Shown one piece after another: positions 34,114 through 42,271 of a DNA stretch of 64,000 bases. The position numbers and the translations under genes were made by a program. Origin of the DNA: an uncultured Lachnoclostridium sp. (GTDB lineage: Bacteria; Bacillota; Clostridia; Lachnospirales; Lachnospiraceae); the NCBI GenBank assembly GCA_948330435.1, contig CAOJBY010000007.1, positions 71,552 through 135,551 of the forward strand, in the 5' to 3' direction. Each line of letters opens with the position of its first letter. Position 1 is the first letter of the stretch. The notes beneath the pieces are model-generated. The model did no database searches. It was not told the DNA's origin and was given only the letters and a program-made list of their open reading frames with translations.

Positions 34114-34701
34114 ATGAAATTTATACAGGATATTACGGATTTTATTTTTGTGGAGGATGAGCCTCAAAAAGCGGATATTATTTTTATTCCGGGAGGCAAT
34201 CAGGGAGCGATTGCCGTAAAGGCGGCCAAACTTTATCGGGAAGGATATGCTTCCTGGATTCTGCCATCCGGACAGTACAGCAAACTGGTGGGGCATTGTA
34301 CGATTCCCGGATATGAGACGGAGTGGGAATTTCTTCGGGATATACTGATCGGGGAGGGGGTTCCAAAAGAGGTAATTCTAAAAGAGCAGAAAGCGACCTT
34401 TACTTATGAAAATGCGATCTTTTCCAGGCAGGTGACAGATGCCTTGGGGCTTACCGTGGAGAGGGCTATTCTTTGTCCTCAGGCATGCCATGCCAGACGT
34501 GCTCTTCTGTACTATGAGATACTGTATCCGGATACGGAATTTGTTGTGTGTCCTGCAGTAACCAGAGGCATTAGCCGGTATGACTGGTTTCTGGAGGATG
34601 AGAAGATTGATGTTGTCCTGGGAGAGATGGAACGGTGCGGAAGTCAGTTTCATGAGATCTTGAGGGAGTATGGGAAAAGGGACAGGACTGTCATAAAATA
34701 G
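34114..34701 (+). CDS. YdcF/ElyC family protein (DUF218)
   Basis: 195 residues, no signal peptide. DUF218 motifs are visible: FIPGGNQGAIAVKAAKLYREGYASWILPSG, then EWEFLRDILIGEGVPKEVILKEQKATFTYENAIFS, and CPQACHARRALLYYEI. The family is of unclear function; some members act in vancomycin sensitivity and envelope polysaccharide assembly, others bind nucleotide-like ligands. It starts 14 bases after the corrinoid gene, so the two are likely in one operon, with no obvious functional link. Confidence 0.9.
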   Translation: MKFIQDITDFIFVEDEPQKADIIFIPGGNQGAIAVKAAKLYREGYASWILPSGQYSKLVGHCTIPGYETEWEFLRDILIGEGVPKEVILKEQKATFTYENAIFSRQVTDALGLTVERAILCPQACHARRALLYYEILYPDTEFVVCPAVTRGISRYDWFLEDEKIDVVLGEMERCGSQFHEILREYGKRDRTVIK

Positions 34702-34742
34702 GACAGCCCTGGTAAGTCCAATATTATATGTTGTGCCTGGTG

Positions 34743-35615
34743 CTAATCTACGGTTACATCCAGCTTTTGGGATGGCATAGATATGCTTGGATCTGCAGAG
34801 GTTTGGGCTTCTTTGTAGGCAGCCTGGGCTTTAGCCCGCTTTACTTTTAAGGCCTCTGGTGTGGACTCGGCTTCTTCTCGGGTCATTTCCCGGTGGTTCA
34901 GTGCAGCCTTTGCCTTTTCGCTTTCCACTGCGGTTTCTTCTGGAATTTCTTTTGCAGTATTTTCGGGGGCGGACACATCTTCGGGATCTTTATTCTTGTC
35001 GGTCTTTGTCGGATCCTCCATACCCAGTTCGGCTTTTTTTGCCTCTTCCAGATCTTTTTCAGCTTTTTGCTTTTCTGCTTCTGTGGGAAGCTTGGCATAT
35101 TTGCCGCTTTCTACAAATTCCTGCGTGCTTTCTTCAAGAGCTTTGTTTTTGCGGTGTTCATTCCAGATTAATTCCAGCTTTTTGCTTTCAGGAATATTGG
35201 GATTGTTTTTAATCTCGTTTACCATGTTCAGTGAGGTGGCGGCATGAGCCATTTTTACACGCTGTACTTCTTCTTTCGTCTTACAGCGTTTTAATTCCTG
35301 CTCATAGTGCTTTTGCTCCATCTCCGTGGCCTTTACTCGCTGGTAGGCCTGGGGGTCGTGATCCCTTAAGTATGCCAGTTCCTCTGCAGTTAACTTCTGG
35401 CCGCTGTTCAACTTGAGTTCAATCTGTGCGGTCATTTTGGTTGTTCCGTCCTTATTGGCTTTTCGTATTTCTTCAGCTTGCTGTTTTACAGAGTCAGCTA
35501 TTGTAGTAGTTCCATCGGCAGTAAAGTCACCAGATGCCTTTTTCTTCTGCCATTTCATCTGCATTTCCATATTTTTTGTATAGGAATTCAGTGATTGAAC
35601 AGTAAAGAAATTCAT
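34743..35615 (-). CDS. Orphan coiled-coil protein
   Basis: 290 residues, not recognised. The first 35 residues (MNFFTVQSLNSYTKNMEMQM) lack a signal peptide. Residues 60-180 are helical and rich in K and E (LTAEELAYLRDHDPQAYQRV, KATEMEQKHYEQELKRCKTK). Residues about 180-245 form a charged, low-complexity P/E/K/A region. The C-terminus ends in QKLDVTVD. Similar proteins occur in other Lachnospiraceae in my memory, without assigned function. GGGGGG lies six bases before the ATG. It lies between YdcF (convergent) and luxS. Confidence 0.75.
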   Translation of the reverse strand: MNFFTVQSLNSYTKNMEMQMKWQKKKASGDFTADGTTTIADSVKQQAEEIRKANKDGTTKMTAQIELKLNSGQKLTAEELAYLRDHDPQAYQRVKATEMEQKHYEQELKRCKTKEEVQRVKMAHAATSLNMVNEIKNNPNIPESKKLELIWNEHRKNKALEESTQEFVESGKYAKLPTEAEKQKAEKDLEEAKKAELGMEDPTKTDKNKDPEDVSAPENTAKEIPEETAVESEKAKAALNHREMTREEAESTPEALKVKRAKAQAAYKEAQTSADPSISMPSQKLDVTVD

Positions 35616-35711
35616 GAATATCCCCCCCTATCTATATTCTACAGGTACATGATAATCCGAATTGTTGACATATGTTTCTATATTAAGATTATCGGCAGGG
35701 GGCCGAAAAAG

Positions 35712-36191
35712 TTAATCTGGATAAACAAGGCGGTCTTTTTTGATTCCGTAGAGTACTTCATCAAGGTATCGTCCGGCCAGCCAGTTTGCCATGGGAAGGT
35801 TCATATCCAGATAATTTCCGCAGTCTTTTGCACAGGCACCAGGCACCTCTCCCGAAAAGTCCCGAATAAACTCCCACATTTCTACCATTAAGGGAATAAT
35901 ATCTTTGGACTCATAGTCTCCTGTTAGGAGCAGATAGAAACCGGTGCGGCAACCCATGGGGCCGAAATAGATGGTTTGGGGTCCGAATTCTTTGTGATTC
36001 CGCAGGAATGTGGCACCCAGATGTTCAATCGTGTGGATTTCGGCTGTATTCATTACCGGTTCTTCGTTTGGATTGGTCAGCCGCAGGTCAAAAGTAGTAA
36101 TTACAGCGTTCCCGGCGGGGTCTTTCCTGGATACGTAAACACCTGGTTTTAATTTGTTGTGGTCGATGGTAAAGCTTGTGATCTTTTCCAT
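35712..36191 (-). CDS. luxS: S-ribosylhomocysteine lyase
   Basis: 159 residues, the usual LuxS length. The metal site HTIEH (about residues 53-57) and the later CAKDCGNY cysteine that is the third ligand are present, with MGCRTGFYLLL containing the catalytic Cys. The enzyme splits S-ribosylhomocysteine into homocysteine and DPD, the precursor of AI-2, as part of the activated methyl cycle. AAAGGATG lies upstream of the ATG. The pfs nucleosidase partner is not in the window. Confidence 0.98.
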   Translation of the reverse strand: MEKITSFTIDHNKLKPGVYVSRKDPAGNAVITTFDLRLTNPNEEPVMNTAEIHTIEHLGATFLRNHKEFGPQTIYFGPMGCRTGFYLLLTGDYESKDIIPLMVEMWEFIRDFSGEVPGACAKDCGNYLDMNLPMANWLAGRYLDEVLYGIKKDRLVYPD

Positions 36192-36330
36192 AAATTATTC
36201 ATCCTTTCTTAGGCCTGCTGGAAAGTAAGGCAACGGACTTTTCCGGCAGCTCCATCCTTTGCTCTTTATAATTAAAAAGTTTACCATATTTATCAGGAAA
36301 CAGAAAGTAAAAAATGAACCTATCCGGTGG

Positions 36331-36360
36331 TTGACGATGACTATCAAAAAGTGCTATGAT
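36331..36360 (+). promoter_or_regulatory. Promoter of mgtE
   Basis: TTGACG at 36331-36336, 18-base spacer, TATGAT at 36355-36360. It implies a leader of about 300 bases before mgtE. Confidence 0.65.
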
Positions 36361-36365
36361 GGTTG

Positions 36366-36650
36366 TGCAGGTTTAAAAAACCAAATCTATGCAGAAGAAG
36401 GATGTGAAGAGTCCGTGGACGGGCGAAGTCGAAGGCGTAACTTAAGACAGAACAGAATATGGATGGATATGGGCTTTTCATGTTATTCTATGCTTTCCGG
36501 GGTATCAGTCATCCTGGAAGCGTTCCTTACCTGGCATTAGCAGTCCGGTAAGGAAATGCATATATGTAATAGGGAAGAGCAGACGGGCATTCACGGATTC
36601 TGGCCGTATTTGTGAGGGCGGGATTGTGAATGGCTTTGCCATGTCCATCG
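36366..36650 (+). promoter_or_regulatory. Long structured 5' leader of mgtE, candidate riboswitch or attenuator
   Basis: The 300-base stretch between promoter and mgtE holds no credible gene but several stem-loops: GGTTT/AAACC at 36370-36382, GTCC/GGAC at 36411-36420, a bulged stem at 36493-36520, a perfect 9-bp stem (TTCCTTACC/GGTAAGGAA) at 36523-36555, CATTCAC/GTGAATG at 36588-36632 and TGGC/GCCA at 36631-36641 close to the ribosome binding site. None has a T-tract, so control of translation or processing is more likely than termination. It does not match the M-box consensus I know. A magnesium- or metal-responsive role is inferred only from the gene downstream. Confidence 0.5.
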
Positions 36651-36671
36651 ACGGGAATGGAGGAGATTGAC

Positions 36672-38024
36672 ATGGCAATGGGAAATTTTGACTGGGAGCT
36701 TTTAACGGAGCTTTTGGAGAACCGGCAGTTCCGCAAGCTTCGTGAGACGATGGCCGAGATGAACGAGGTGGATATTGCGGAGTTCATTGAGGAGCAGGGA
36801 CTGGAAAAGAAGGTTCTGGTGTACCGGATGCTGCCGAAGGAACTGGCGGCGGATGTGTTTTCCTTTCTGGAGGTTGAGGACCAGGAACATATTATCAACA
36901 GTATTACGGACTATGAGCTGGGAAAGATCATTGAGGACCTTTATGTAGACGACGCAGTAGATATGCTTGAGGAGCTACCGGCTATTGTGGTAAAACGTGT
37001 GCTTAAGAATGCGGCACCGGACACCCGTGCTCTCATTAACCAGTTTTTGCAGTATCCGGAGAACAGTGCAGGAAGCATTATGACGGCGGAGTACATCGGA
37101 CTTAAGCGGAATATGACCGTGGAGCAGGCCTTTGCCTATATTCGGGAAAACGGTGTGGATAAGGAGACCATTTACACCTGCTTTGTGACGGACAGCAAGC
37201 GTCAGCTTCAGGGTGTTGTGACGGTAAAGGATCTGCTGATGAATCCGTATCACACCATTATCAAAGACATTATGGATGAGAATATTATCTATGCGGTGAC
37301 TACGGAGGATCAGGAGGAGGTTGTGGAAACTTTCAACAAGTACGATCTGCTCTGTCTGCCTGTGGTGGATCATGAGGACCGTCTGGTGGGAATCGTCACC
37401 GTAGACGATGTGGTAGAGGTTATGGAGCAGGAGGCTACGGAGGACTTTGAGAAGATGGCGGCTATGCTGCCTTCGGAGAAGCCCTATCTGAAAACCGGTG
37501 TGTTGGAGTTGGCCAAGAACCGTATTCCTTGGCTTTTGCTTTTGATGTTTACCTCTCTTTTGACAGGAGCCATTCTTGTGACCTATGAAAATGCCCTTCA
37601 GGTGGTGCCATTGCTGATCAGCTTTATCCCGATGCTGATGGATACCAGTGGAAACTGCGGCAACCAGAGCAGCACCATGGTGATTCGTGGTATGGCTGTA
37701 GGGGACATTGAGCTTCGGGATGTGATAAAGGTAGCCTGGAAAGAGCTACGTGTGGGCTTTCTGTGCGGCCTTGTACTGGCGGCGGCTAATTTTGTGCGGC
37801 TGCTTTTGCAGTATCCGGATCAGCCTCTGGTGAACCTGGTGGTAGTGCTGTCCCTGGTGCTTACGGTGATTCTGGCTAAGACCATTGGCTGTACGTTGCC
37901 GATGCTGGCGAAGCGGATGAACCTGGACCCGGCTATTATGGCGGCTCCGTTGATTACGACCATTGTAGATGCCTGTAGTCTGATGATTTATTTCAGGCTT
38001 GCATGTGTTTTGTTAAAAATTTAA
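36672..38024 (+). CDS. mgtE: Magnesium transporter MgtE
   Basis: 450 residues. The N-terminal superhelical domain covers about 1-130, a CBS pair about 135-255 (MTAEYIGLKRNMTVEQAF, VTVKDLLMNPYHTI, LPVVDHEDRLVGIVTVDDVVEVME), and five membrane helices about 285-450. LMDTSGNCGNQSSTMVIRGMA and the pore-lining TTIVDACSLMIYF are characteristic. The channel imports Mg2+ and its cytosolic domains close it when Mg2+ is high. The ATG at 36672 has GGAGGAG upstream; an earlier ATG at 36630 lacks one. It lies 55 bases before trpS. Confidence 0.96.
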   Translation: MAMGNFDWELLTELLENRQFRKLRETMAEMNEVDIAEFIEEQGLEKKVLVYRMLPKELAADVFSFLEVEDQEHIINSITDYELGKIIEDLYVDDAVDMLEELPAIVVKRVLKNAAPDTRALINQFLQYPENSAGSIMTAEYIGLKRNMTVEQAFAYIRENGVDKETIYTCFVTDSKRQLQGVVTVKDLLMNPYHTIIKDIMDENIIYAVTTEDQEEVVETFNKYDLLCLPVVDHEDRLVGIVTVDDVVEVMEQEATEDFEKMAAMLPSEKPYLKTGVLELAKNRIPWLLLLMFTSLLTGAILVTYENALQVVPLLISFIPMLMDTSGNCGNQSSTMVIRGMAVGDIELRDVIKVAWKELRVGFLCGLVLAAANFVRLLLQYPDQPLVNLVVVLSLVLTVILAKTIGCTLPMLAKRMNLDPAIMAAPLITTIVDACSLMIYFRLACVLLKI

Positions 38025-38079
38025 AAGTCCCCTTGTACACCGAGGGTAGTATTACGGTACTAAAATAGGAGGTTCATAT

Positions 38080-39084
38080 ATGTTAGGAGACAAAAAAGTC
38101 CTGTACAGTGGAATGCAGGCGACAGGCAATCTGACTTTGGGAAATTATCTGGGGGCCTTGAAGAACTGGCTGACTTTAAGCGATGAATATGAATGCTTTT
38201 ACGGCGTGGTGGATCTGCATTCCATCACCATTCGCCAGGACCCGGCAGAACTTCGTAAGAGGGCCAGAGCACTTCTGACCCTGTATATTGCGGCCGGACT
38301 GGACCCGGAGAAAAATTGTATTTACTATCAGTCCCATGTATCGGGACACGCAGAGCTGGCATGGATTCTCAACTGCTTTACCTATATGGGAGAGCTGAAC
38401 CGGATGACTCAGTTTAAGGATAAGGCAGCGAAGCATGCGGACAACATCAATGCGGGACTATTTACCTATCCGATACTGATGGCGGCGGATATCCTGCTGT
38501 ACCAGGCGGATGTGGTGCCGGTGGGCGTGGATCAGATGCAGCATTTGGAGATTACCAGAGATATTGCACAGCGGTTTAACGGCATTTACGGAGATGTGTT
38601 TACCGTTCCGGAGGCTTACTTTGGCAAGGTAGGAGCGAAGATCATGAGCCTTCAGGACCCAACTAAGAAGATGTCCAAATCCGATGAGAATCCCAATGCC
38701 AGCATTTATTTGATGGATGACCCAGATACCATTATGCGTAAGTTCAAGCGTGCGGTGACAGACTCTGAGGGCCAGATTCTTTACCGTGATGAACAGCCGG
38801 GAATTAAGAACCTGATTGATATTTACTGTGCTTGTACCGGAAAGACACCCGACGAGACAGTACGGGAGTTTGACGGCAAGGGCTACGGAGAGTTTAAGCC
38901 TGCGGTGGGCGAGGTTGTAGTGGCGGTGCTCAAGCCTCTGCAGGAGCGTGTTGCAGAGCTTAATAAGGATAAGGCGTATATTGATTCCGTTATTAAAAAG
39001 AATGGAGAGAAGGCACAGTATTTTGCCAATAAGACCTTGCGGAAGGTACAGAAGAAGGTGGGCTTTCCGGAACGGGTACGATAA
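38080..39084 (+). CDS. trpS: Tryptophan-tRNA ligase
   Basis: 334 residues, normal for bacterial TrpRS, a class I aminoacyl-tRNA synthetase. The HIGH-like motif is TGNLTLGNYLGAL and the second signature is KMSKSDENP. DQMQHLEITRDIAQRFN and the conserved Trp-binding residues are present. AGGAGG lies ten bases upstream. The short mgtE-trpS gap holds no T-box of recognisable size, so cotranscription with mgtE or a weak local promoter is likely. Followed by a strong terminator. Confidence 0.98.
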   Translation: MLGDKKVLYSGMQATGNLTLGNYLGALKNWLTLSDEYECFYGVVDLHSITIRQDPAELRKRARALLTLYIAAGLDPEKNCIYYQSHVSGHAELAWILNCFTYMGELNRMTQFKDKAAKHADNINAGLFTYPILMAADILLYQADVVPVGVDQMQHLEITRDIAQRFNGIYGDVFTVPEAYFGKVGAKIMSLQDPTKKMSKSDENPNASIYLMDDPDTIMRKFKRAVTDSEGQILYRDEQPGIKNLIDIYCACTGKTPDETVREFDGKGYGEFKPAVGEVVVAVLKPLQERVAELNKDKAYIDSVIKKNGEKAQYFANKTLRKVQKKVGFPERVR

Positions 39085-39110
39085 GGAGATAGAATAATAT
39101 ATAATTATGT

Positions 39111-39141
39111 AAAGGGAATGCTGTAAAAGCATTCCCTTTTG
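39111..39141 (+). terminator. Terminator of trpS
   Basis: AAAGGGAATGCT pairs with AGCATTCCCTTTT, loop of five; the distal arm doubles as the T-tract. Confidence 0.85.
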
Positions 39142-39204
39142 TATATATAGCTTAAAATAGTATATAAATAAGGATGATGATTATGAAAAAAGACATAAAA
39201 ATAA

Positions 39205-39214
39205 GACATTTGTC
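39205..39214. promoter_or_regulatory. Small dyad upstream of the Crp/Fnr gene
   Basis: GACATTTGTC is a short palindrome 54 bases before the start codon; it could be an autoregulatory site. Weak. Confidence 0.2.
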
Positions 39215-39267
39215 CTATTTTAAATCAACAGGGATGATTATAATAAATCTATACAGGAGGATGTTTT

Positions 39268-39942
39268 ATGGAACCGGAGGAAATTAAAAAGCTGATTCAT
39301 ACCTATCCGATTATCAGGGGATGGATTCAGGAGCTACCGGAGGCATTGATGTATCGTTGCCGTCTGGGTTATCCTCTTCGGGGACAGAGCCTCTTCTGTA
39401 GAGGTGATGAAATGCAGAAAGTCTATATTGTGTGCAAGGGAAGTGTGATAATTACCAGCAGCAATATCAACGGCAATGAGATGGGGGTTGTAGTAGTTCC
39501 GGAAGGGGCCTCGGTGGGGGAGATGGAAGCGATGATGGGGCTTCCGCATTTGGTTTACAGTGCAAAGGCCCTGACGGACTGTACGCTTTTGGAGATTCCA
39601 CTGGGAAGCTTTAAACGATGGATTGATGTAAATCATTCTTTCTGTAAACGGCTGGCTATGGAACTTAGCAGAAAACTCTATAGTTCTTCAGTCTCTACGG
39701 TTCATTATCAGAGTTGGCCCGCTCAGACACGTTTGAAGTTGTTTCTGATTGATTGCGGAGAGGGAAAAGTTTTGGAAACGCGGGAGAAACTTGCTGAATT
39801 TTGCGGGGTAAGCACACGTACGATCAACCGTTCTGTAAATTCTCTGAAAGCAGAAGGATATCTTGACCTTGTTAAGCGGAAGATATTACTGAACAAGGAA
39901 CATATCCGGAAGCTGACGGAGAGCATAGCGAAAGAGATTTGA
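39268..39942 (+). CDS. Crp/Fnr-family transcriptional regulator
   Basis: 224 residues. The N-terminal cyclic-nucleotide-binding-like beta barrel (about 25-125: RGQSLFCRGDEMQKVYIVCKGSV, VPEGASVGEMEAMMG) lacks the arginine-serine phosphate cassette of cAMP-binding Crp, so another ligand is likely. The C-terminal winged helix is LAEFCGVSTRTINRSVNSLKAEGYLDL. AGGAGG precedes the ATG. It heads the nucleoside uptake cluster and is its probable regulator. Confidence 0.9.
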   Translation: MEPEEIKKLIHTYPIIRGWIQELPEALMYRCRLGYPLRGQSLFCRGDEMQKVYIVCKGSVIITSSNINGNEMGVVVVPEGASVGEMEAMMGLPHLVYSAKALTDCTLLEIPLGSFKRWIDVNHSFCKRLAMELSRKLYSSSVSTVHYQSWPAQTRLKLFLIDCGEGKVLETREKLAEFCGVSTRTINRSVNSLKAEGYLDLVKRKILLNKEHIRKLTESIAKEI

Positions 39943-40013
39943 CAGGATAGAGCATCGGGAGGCAAAGCGCGCGGCTTTTCGGTTCACTATAAACATTTTA
40001 CCAGGAGGTAACT

Positions 40014-40961
40014 ATGAGAAAAATAATTATGGATTGTGATCCGGGTCATGATGATGCGATTGCACTGCTGCTTGCTTCCCGTTCGGATGATTTGAAGATT
40101 CTGGGAGTTACAACAGTGGCCGGAAACAGTGAGTTGGAGAATACAACCAGAAATGCCAGAAAGATTTTAGACTATGCAGATGTTACAGATGTGGATGTCT
40201 ATCCGGGATGTGAGAAACCCATGATGCGTTCTCTGTACCGGCTGACCGGTGCTATTATCCACGGAGAGGATGGTCTTGGGGGGCCGAAGATTCCGGATCC
40301 CATAACTCCGGTGAAAGAGGAGCATGGTGTGGACTTCATGATCCGTACGCTTCGGGAAAGTGATGAGAAGATTACATTGATTCCCACCGGTCCCCTGACC
40401 AATATTGCTATGGCTCTAATCAAGGCACCTGATATCAAAGAGAAGATTGATCGGATCATAATCATGGGTGGGGCGGTTATGGATCCGGGCAATATTACTT
40501 CTGCTGCGGAGTTTAACATCTATGTAGACCCGGAGGCCGCAAAGATTGTATTTGCCAGTGGATGCAATATCTATCTCAATACGCTGGATGTTTCTATGAA
40601 AGCTGTTTTTTATGAGGAGGATATCGAGGCGCTTCGTGCTCAGGGGGATAAAGTAAGTGACATCGTAGCACAGCTTTTGGACTTCTTTGCGTCTACCCAT
40701 GTAAAACATTTTGGGTTTAAGGCCTGTCCGATTCATGATGCACTCTGTGTAGGTGTTTTGATAGATGAGAATCTGATCGAATACCAGAAGACATTCCTGG
40801 ATATCTCTGTTCAGGATCCCCTGACCCTTGGTGAGACAGTGGCAGATCTGTGGGGGATTACGGGAAATGAGCCAAACTGCTATATTTCCACCAAAGTGGA
40901 TCAGAAATTATTTGTAAAAATGATACAGGAACATATGAAGAAACCGTATCATGCAAAATGA
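40014..40961 (+). CDS. Nucleoside hydrolase (inosine-uridine type)
   Basis: 315 residues. The calcium-binding N-terminal motif DCDPGHDDAIAL (Asp10, Asp14, Asp15) and the later GPLTNIA, GGAVMDPGNITSAAEFNIYVDPEAA and HDALCV motifs are complete. The enzyme splits nucleosides into base and ribose in the cytoplasm. AGGAGG lies six bases upstream. It lies between the Crp/Fnr gene and the BMP-type ABC transporter, so it acts on imported nucleosides. A ribokinase to use the released ribose is not in the cluster. Confidence 0.96.
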   Translation: MRKIIMDCDPGHDDAIALLLASRSDDLKILGVTTVAGNSELENTTRNARKILDYADVTDVDVYPGCEKPMMRSLYRLTGAIIHGEDGLGGPKIPDPITPVKEEHGVDFMIRTLRESDEKITLIPTGPLTNIAMALIKAPDIKEKIDRIIIMGGAVMDPGNITSAAEFNIYVDPEAAKIVFASGCNIYLNTLDVSMKAVFYEEDIEALRAQGDKVSDIVAQLLDFFASTHVKHFGFKACPIHDALCVGVLIDENLIEYQKTFLDISVQDPLTLGETVADLWGITGNEPNCYISTKVDQKLFVKMIQEHMKKPYHAK

Positions 40962-41006
40962 GGAACTTAATAAATGAAGAATACATAGTAAAGGAGGAAA
41001 AATACT

Positions 41007-42182
41007 ATGAAAAGGTTACTGGCATTGATGCTTTCGGTGTGTATGATGGCAGCGGCACTGTCTGGCTGCGGAAAGAAAGAGGAGCCTTTGGAGACCCCGG
41101 ATTCTCAGACAGAAGACCAAGGTGAAGAACCGGCAGAGGAGCCGGCGGCGGAAGGAGAAGCAAATGGGGAGCTTCCGAAAGTTGTCTGTTTGTTAAACGG
41201 CAATCTGGGAGATAAATCATTCTTTGACTCGGCCAATGCAGGCATGAAGCTGATTAAGGACGAATTGGGATGTGAGACCAATGTGATCGAGATGGGCTTT
41301 GATAATACGGTCTGGGAGACTACGCTCTACGAGGTGTCGGATCAGGACTGGGATATTATCATCGTGGGTACGTTCCAGATGCAGGAAGTTTTAGAGAAAG
41401 TGGCACTGGAGTATCCGGATAAGAAATATATCATTTTTGATTCTGCTGTGTCCTATGATAATGCAGACTATAGTAATGTTTATTCTATTTCTTTCAAACA
41501 GAATGAGGCTTCTTATCTGGCGGGAGCTTTGGCGGCTATGATTGCCGCAGATGATTCACTGCCTTTAAGCAATGGTCAAAAGATGATTAGTGTAGTGGCG
41601 GCTCTTGATATCCCTGTACTGAATGACTTTATCATGGGTTATATCCAGGGAGCGGTAGATACGGTTCCGGATACGAAAGTTTCCATTTCCTATATTGGCA
41701 ATTTTGATGATACGGCGAAAGCGAAGGATCTGGCAAAAGCTCAGTTTGGTCTGGGATCTTGCGTGGCGTTCAATGTAGCGGCCCAGGCGGGACTTGGTAT
41801 GATTGAGGCGGCAGGTGAGGAACAGAAATATGCCATTGGTGTAGATGCGGATCAGGCCATGGCACTGGCGGAGAGTCAGCCGGAGCAGTCTAAGGTGATT
41901 GCGACTTCAGTTATGAAGAATATCGATCAGGTATTGCTGCTCTCTGTAAAAAGGCACATTGCAGGTGAACTTCCTTATGGGCAGGAGGAGTCTCTGGGCA
42001 TGGAGGAGAATGCGGTAGGCCTGGCTGTTAATGAGGTGTATGACGGAATTGCAACTGATGAGATGAAAGCAAAGATCGAGGAACTGCAAGGAAAGATTCA
42101 GTCTGGTGAAATTAAAGTTAATTCTGCATTTACCATGACTGATGATGAAATCAAGGAGGTAAAGGATAGCGTAGCACCGTAG
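41007..42182 (+). CDS. BMP-family nucleoside-binding lipoprotein
   Basis: 391 residues. Signal peptide with lipobox ALSGCG (Cys at about 22) and an E/P/A linker to residue 50. The mature part matches the BMP/PnrA family: LPKVVCLLNGNLGDKSFFDSANAGM, WDIIIVGTFQMQ, DNADYSNVYSISFKQNEASYLAGALAAMIA, GVDADQAMAL. BMP proteins of known structure bind purine or other nucleosides outside the membrane. AAAGGAGG precedes the ATG. First of the ABC transporter genes; a stem-loop follows. Confidence 0.95.
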   Translation: MKRLLALMLSVCMMAAALSGCGKKEEPLETPDSQTEDQGEEPAEEPAAEGEANGELPKVVCLLNGNLGDKSFFDSANAGMKLIKDELGCETNVIEMGFDNTVWETTLYEVSDQDWDIIIVGTFQMQEVLEKVALEYPDKKYIIFDSAVSYDNADYSNVYSISFKQNEASYLAGALAAMIAADDSLPLSNGQKMISVVAALDIPVLNDFIMGYIQGAVDTVPDTKVSISYIGNFDDTAKAKDLAKAQFGLGSCVAFNVAAQAGLGMIEAAGEEQKYAIGVDADQAMALAESQPEQSKVIATSVMKNIDQVLLLSVKRHIAGELPYGQEESLGMEENAVGLAVNEVYDGIATDEMKAKIEELQGKIQSGEIKVNSAFTMTDDEIKEVKDSVAP

Positions 42183-42191
42183 GAGAATCAG

Positions 42192-42209
42192 GGAGGGCTG
42201 CGGCCCTCC
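42192..42209 (+). other. Stem-loop between binding-protein and ATPase genes
   Basis: GGAGGGC pairs with GCCCTCC around TGCG with no T-tract. Such hairpins often protect the message of the binding protein and lower expression of the downstream transporter genes. Confidence 0.55.
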
Positions 42210-42271
42210 TTGAATTATGAAGTAAAAGGCCGGTTTCCATAAGAAAACGACGGGGACCGCCGGAGGCAGAT

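Noticed and set aside
36259..36540. Open frame of 93 codons upstream of mgtE
   Set aside because: It crosses the promoter and the structured leader and has no ribosome binding site.
36361..36671. M-box (ykoK) or yybP-ykoY riboswitch upstream of mgtE
   Set aside because: Neither the conserved GUUAGGUGAGGCUCC start and AAAGACGCC core of the M-box nor the yybP-ykoY core is present.
38025..38079. T-box leader of trpS
   Set aside because: The gap to mgtE is only 55 bases, too short for a T-box, and no T-box sequence is visible.
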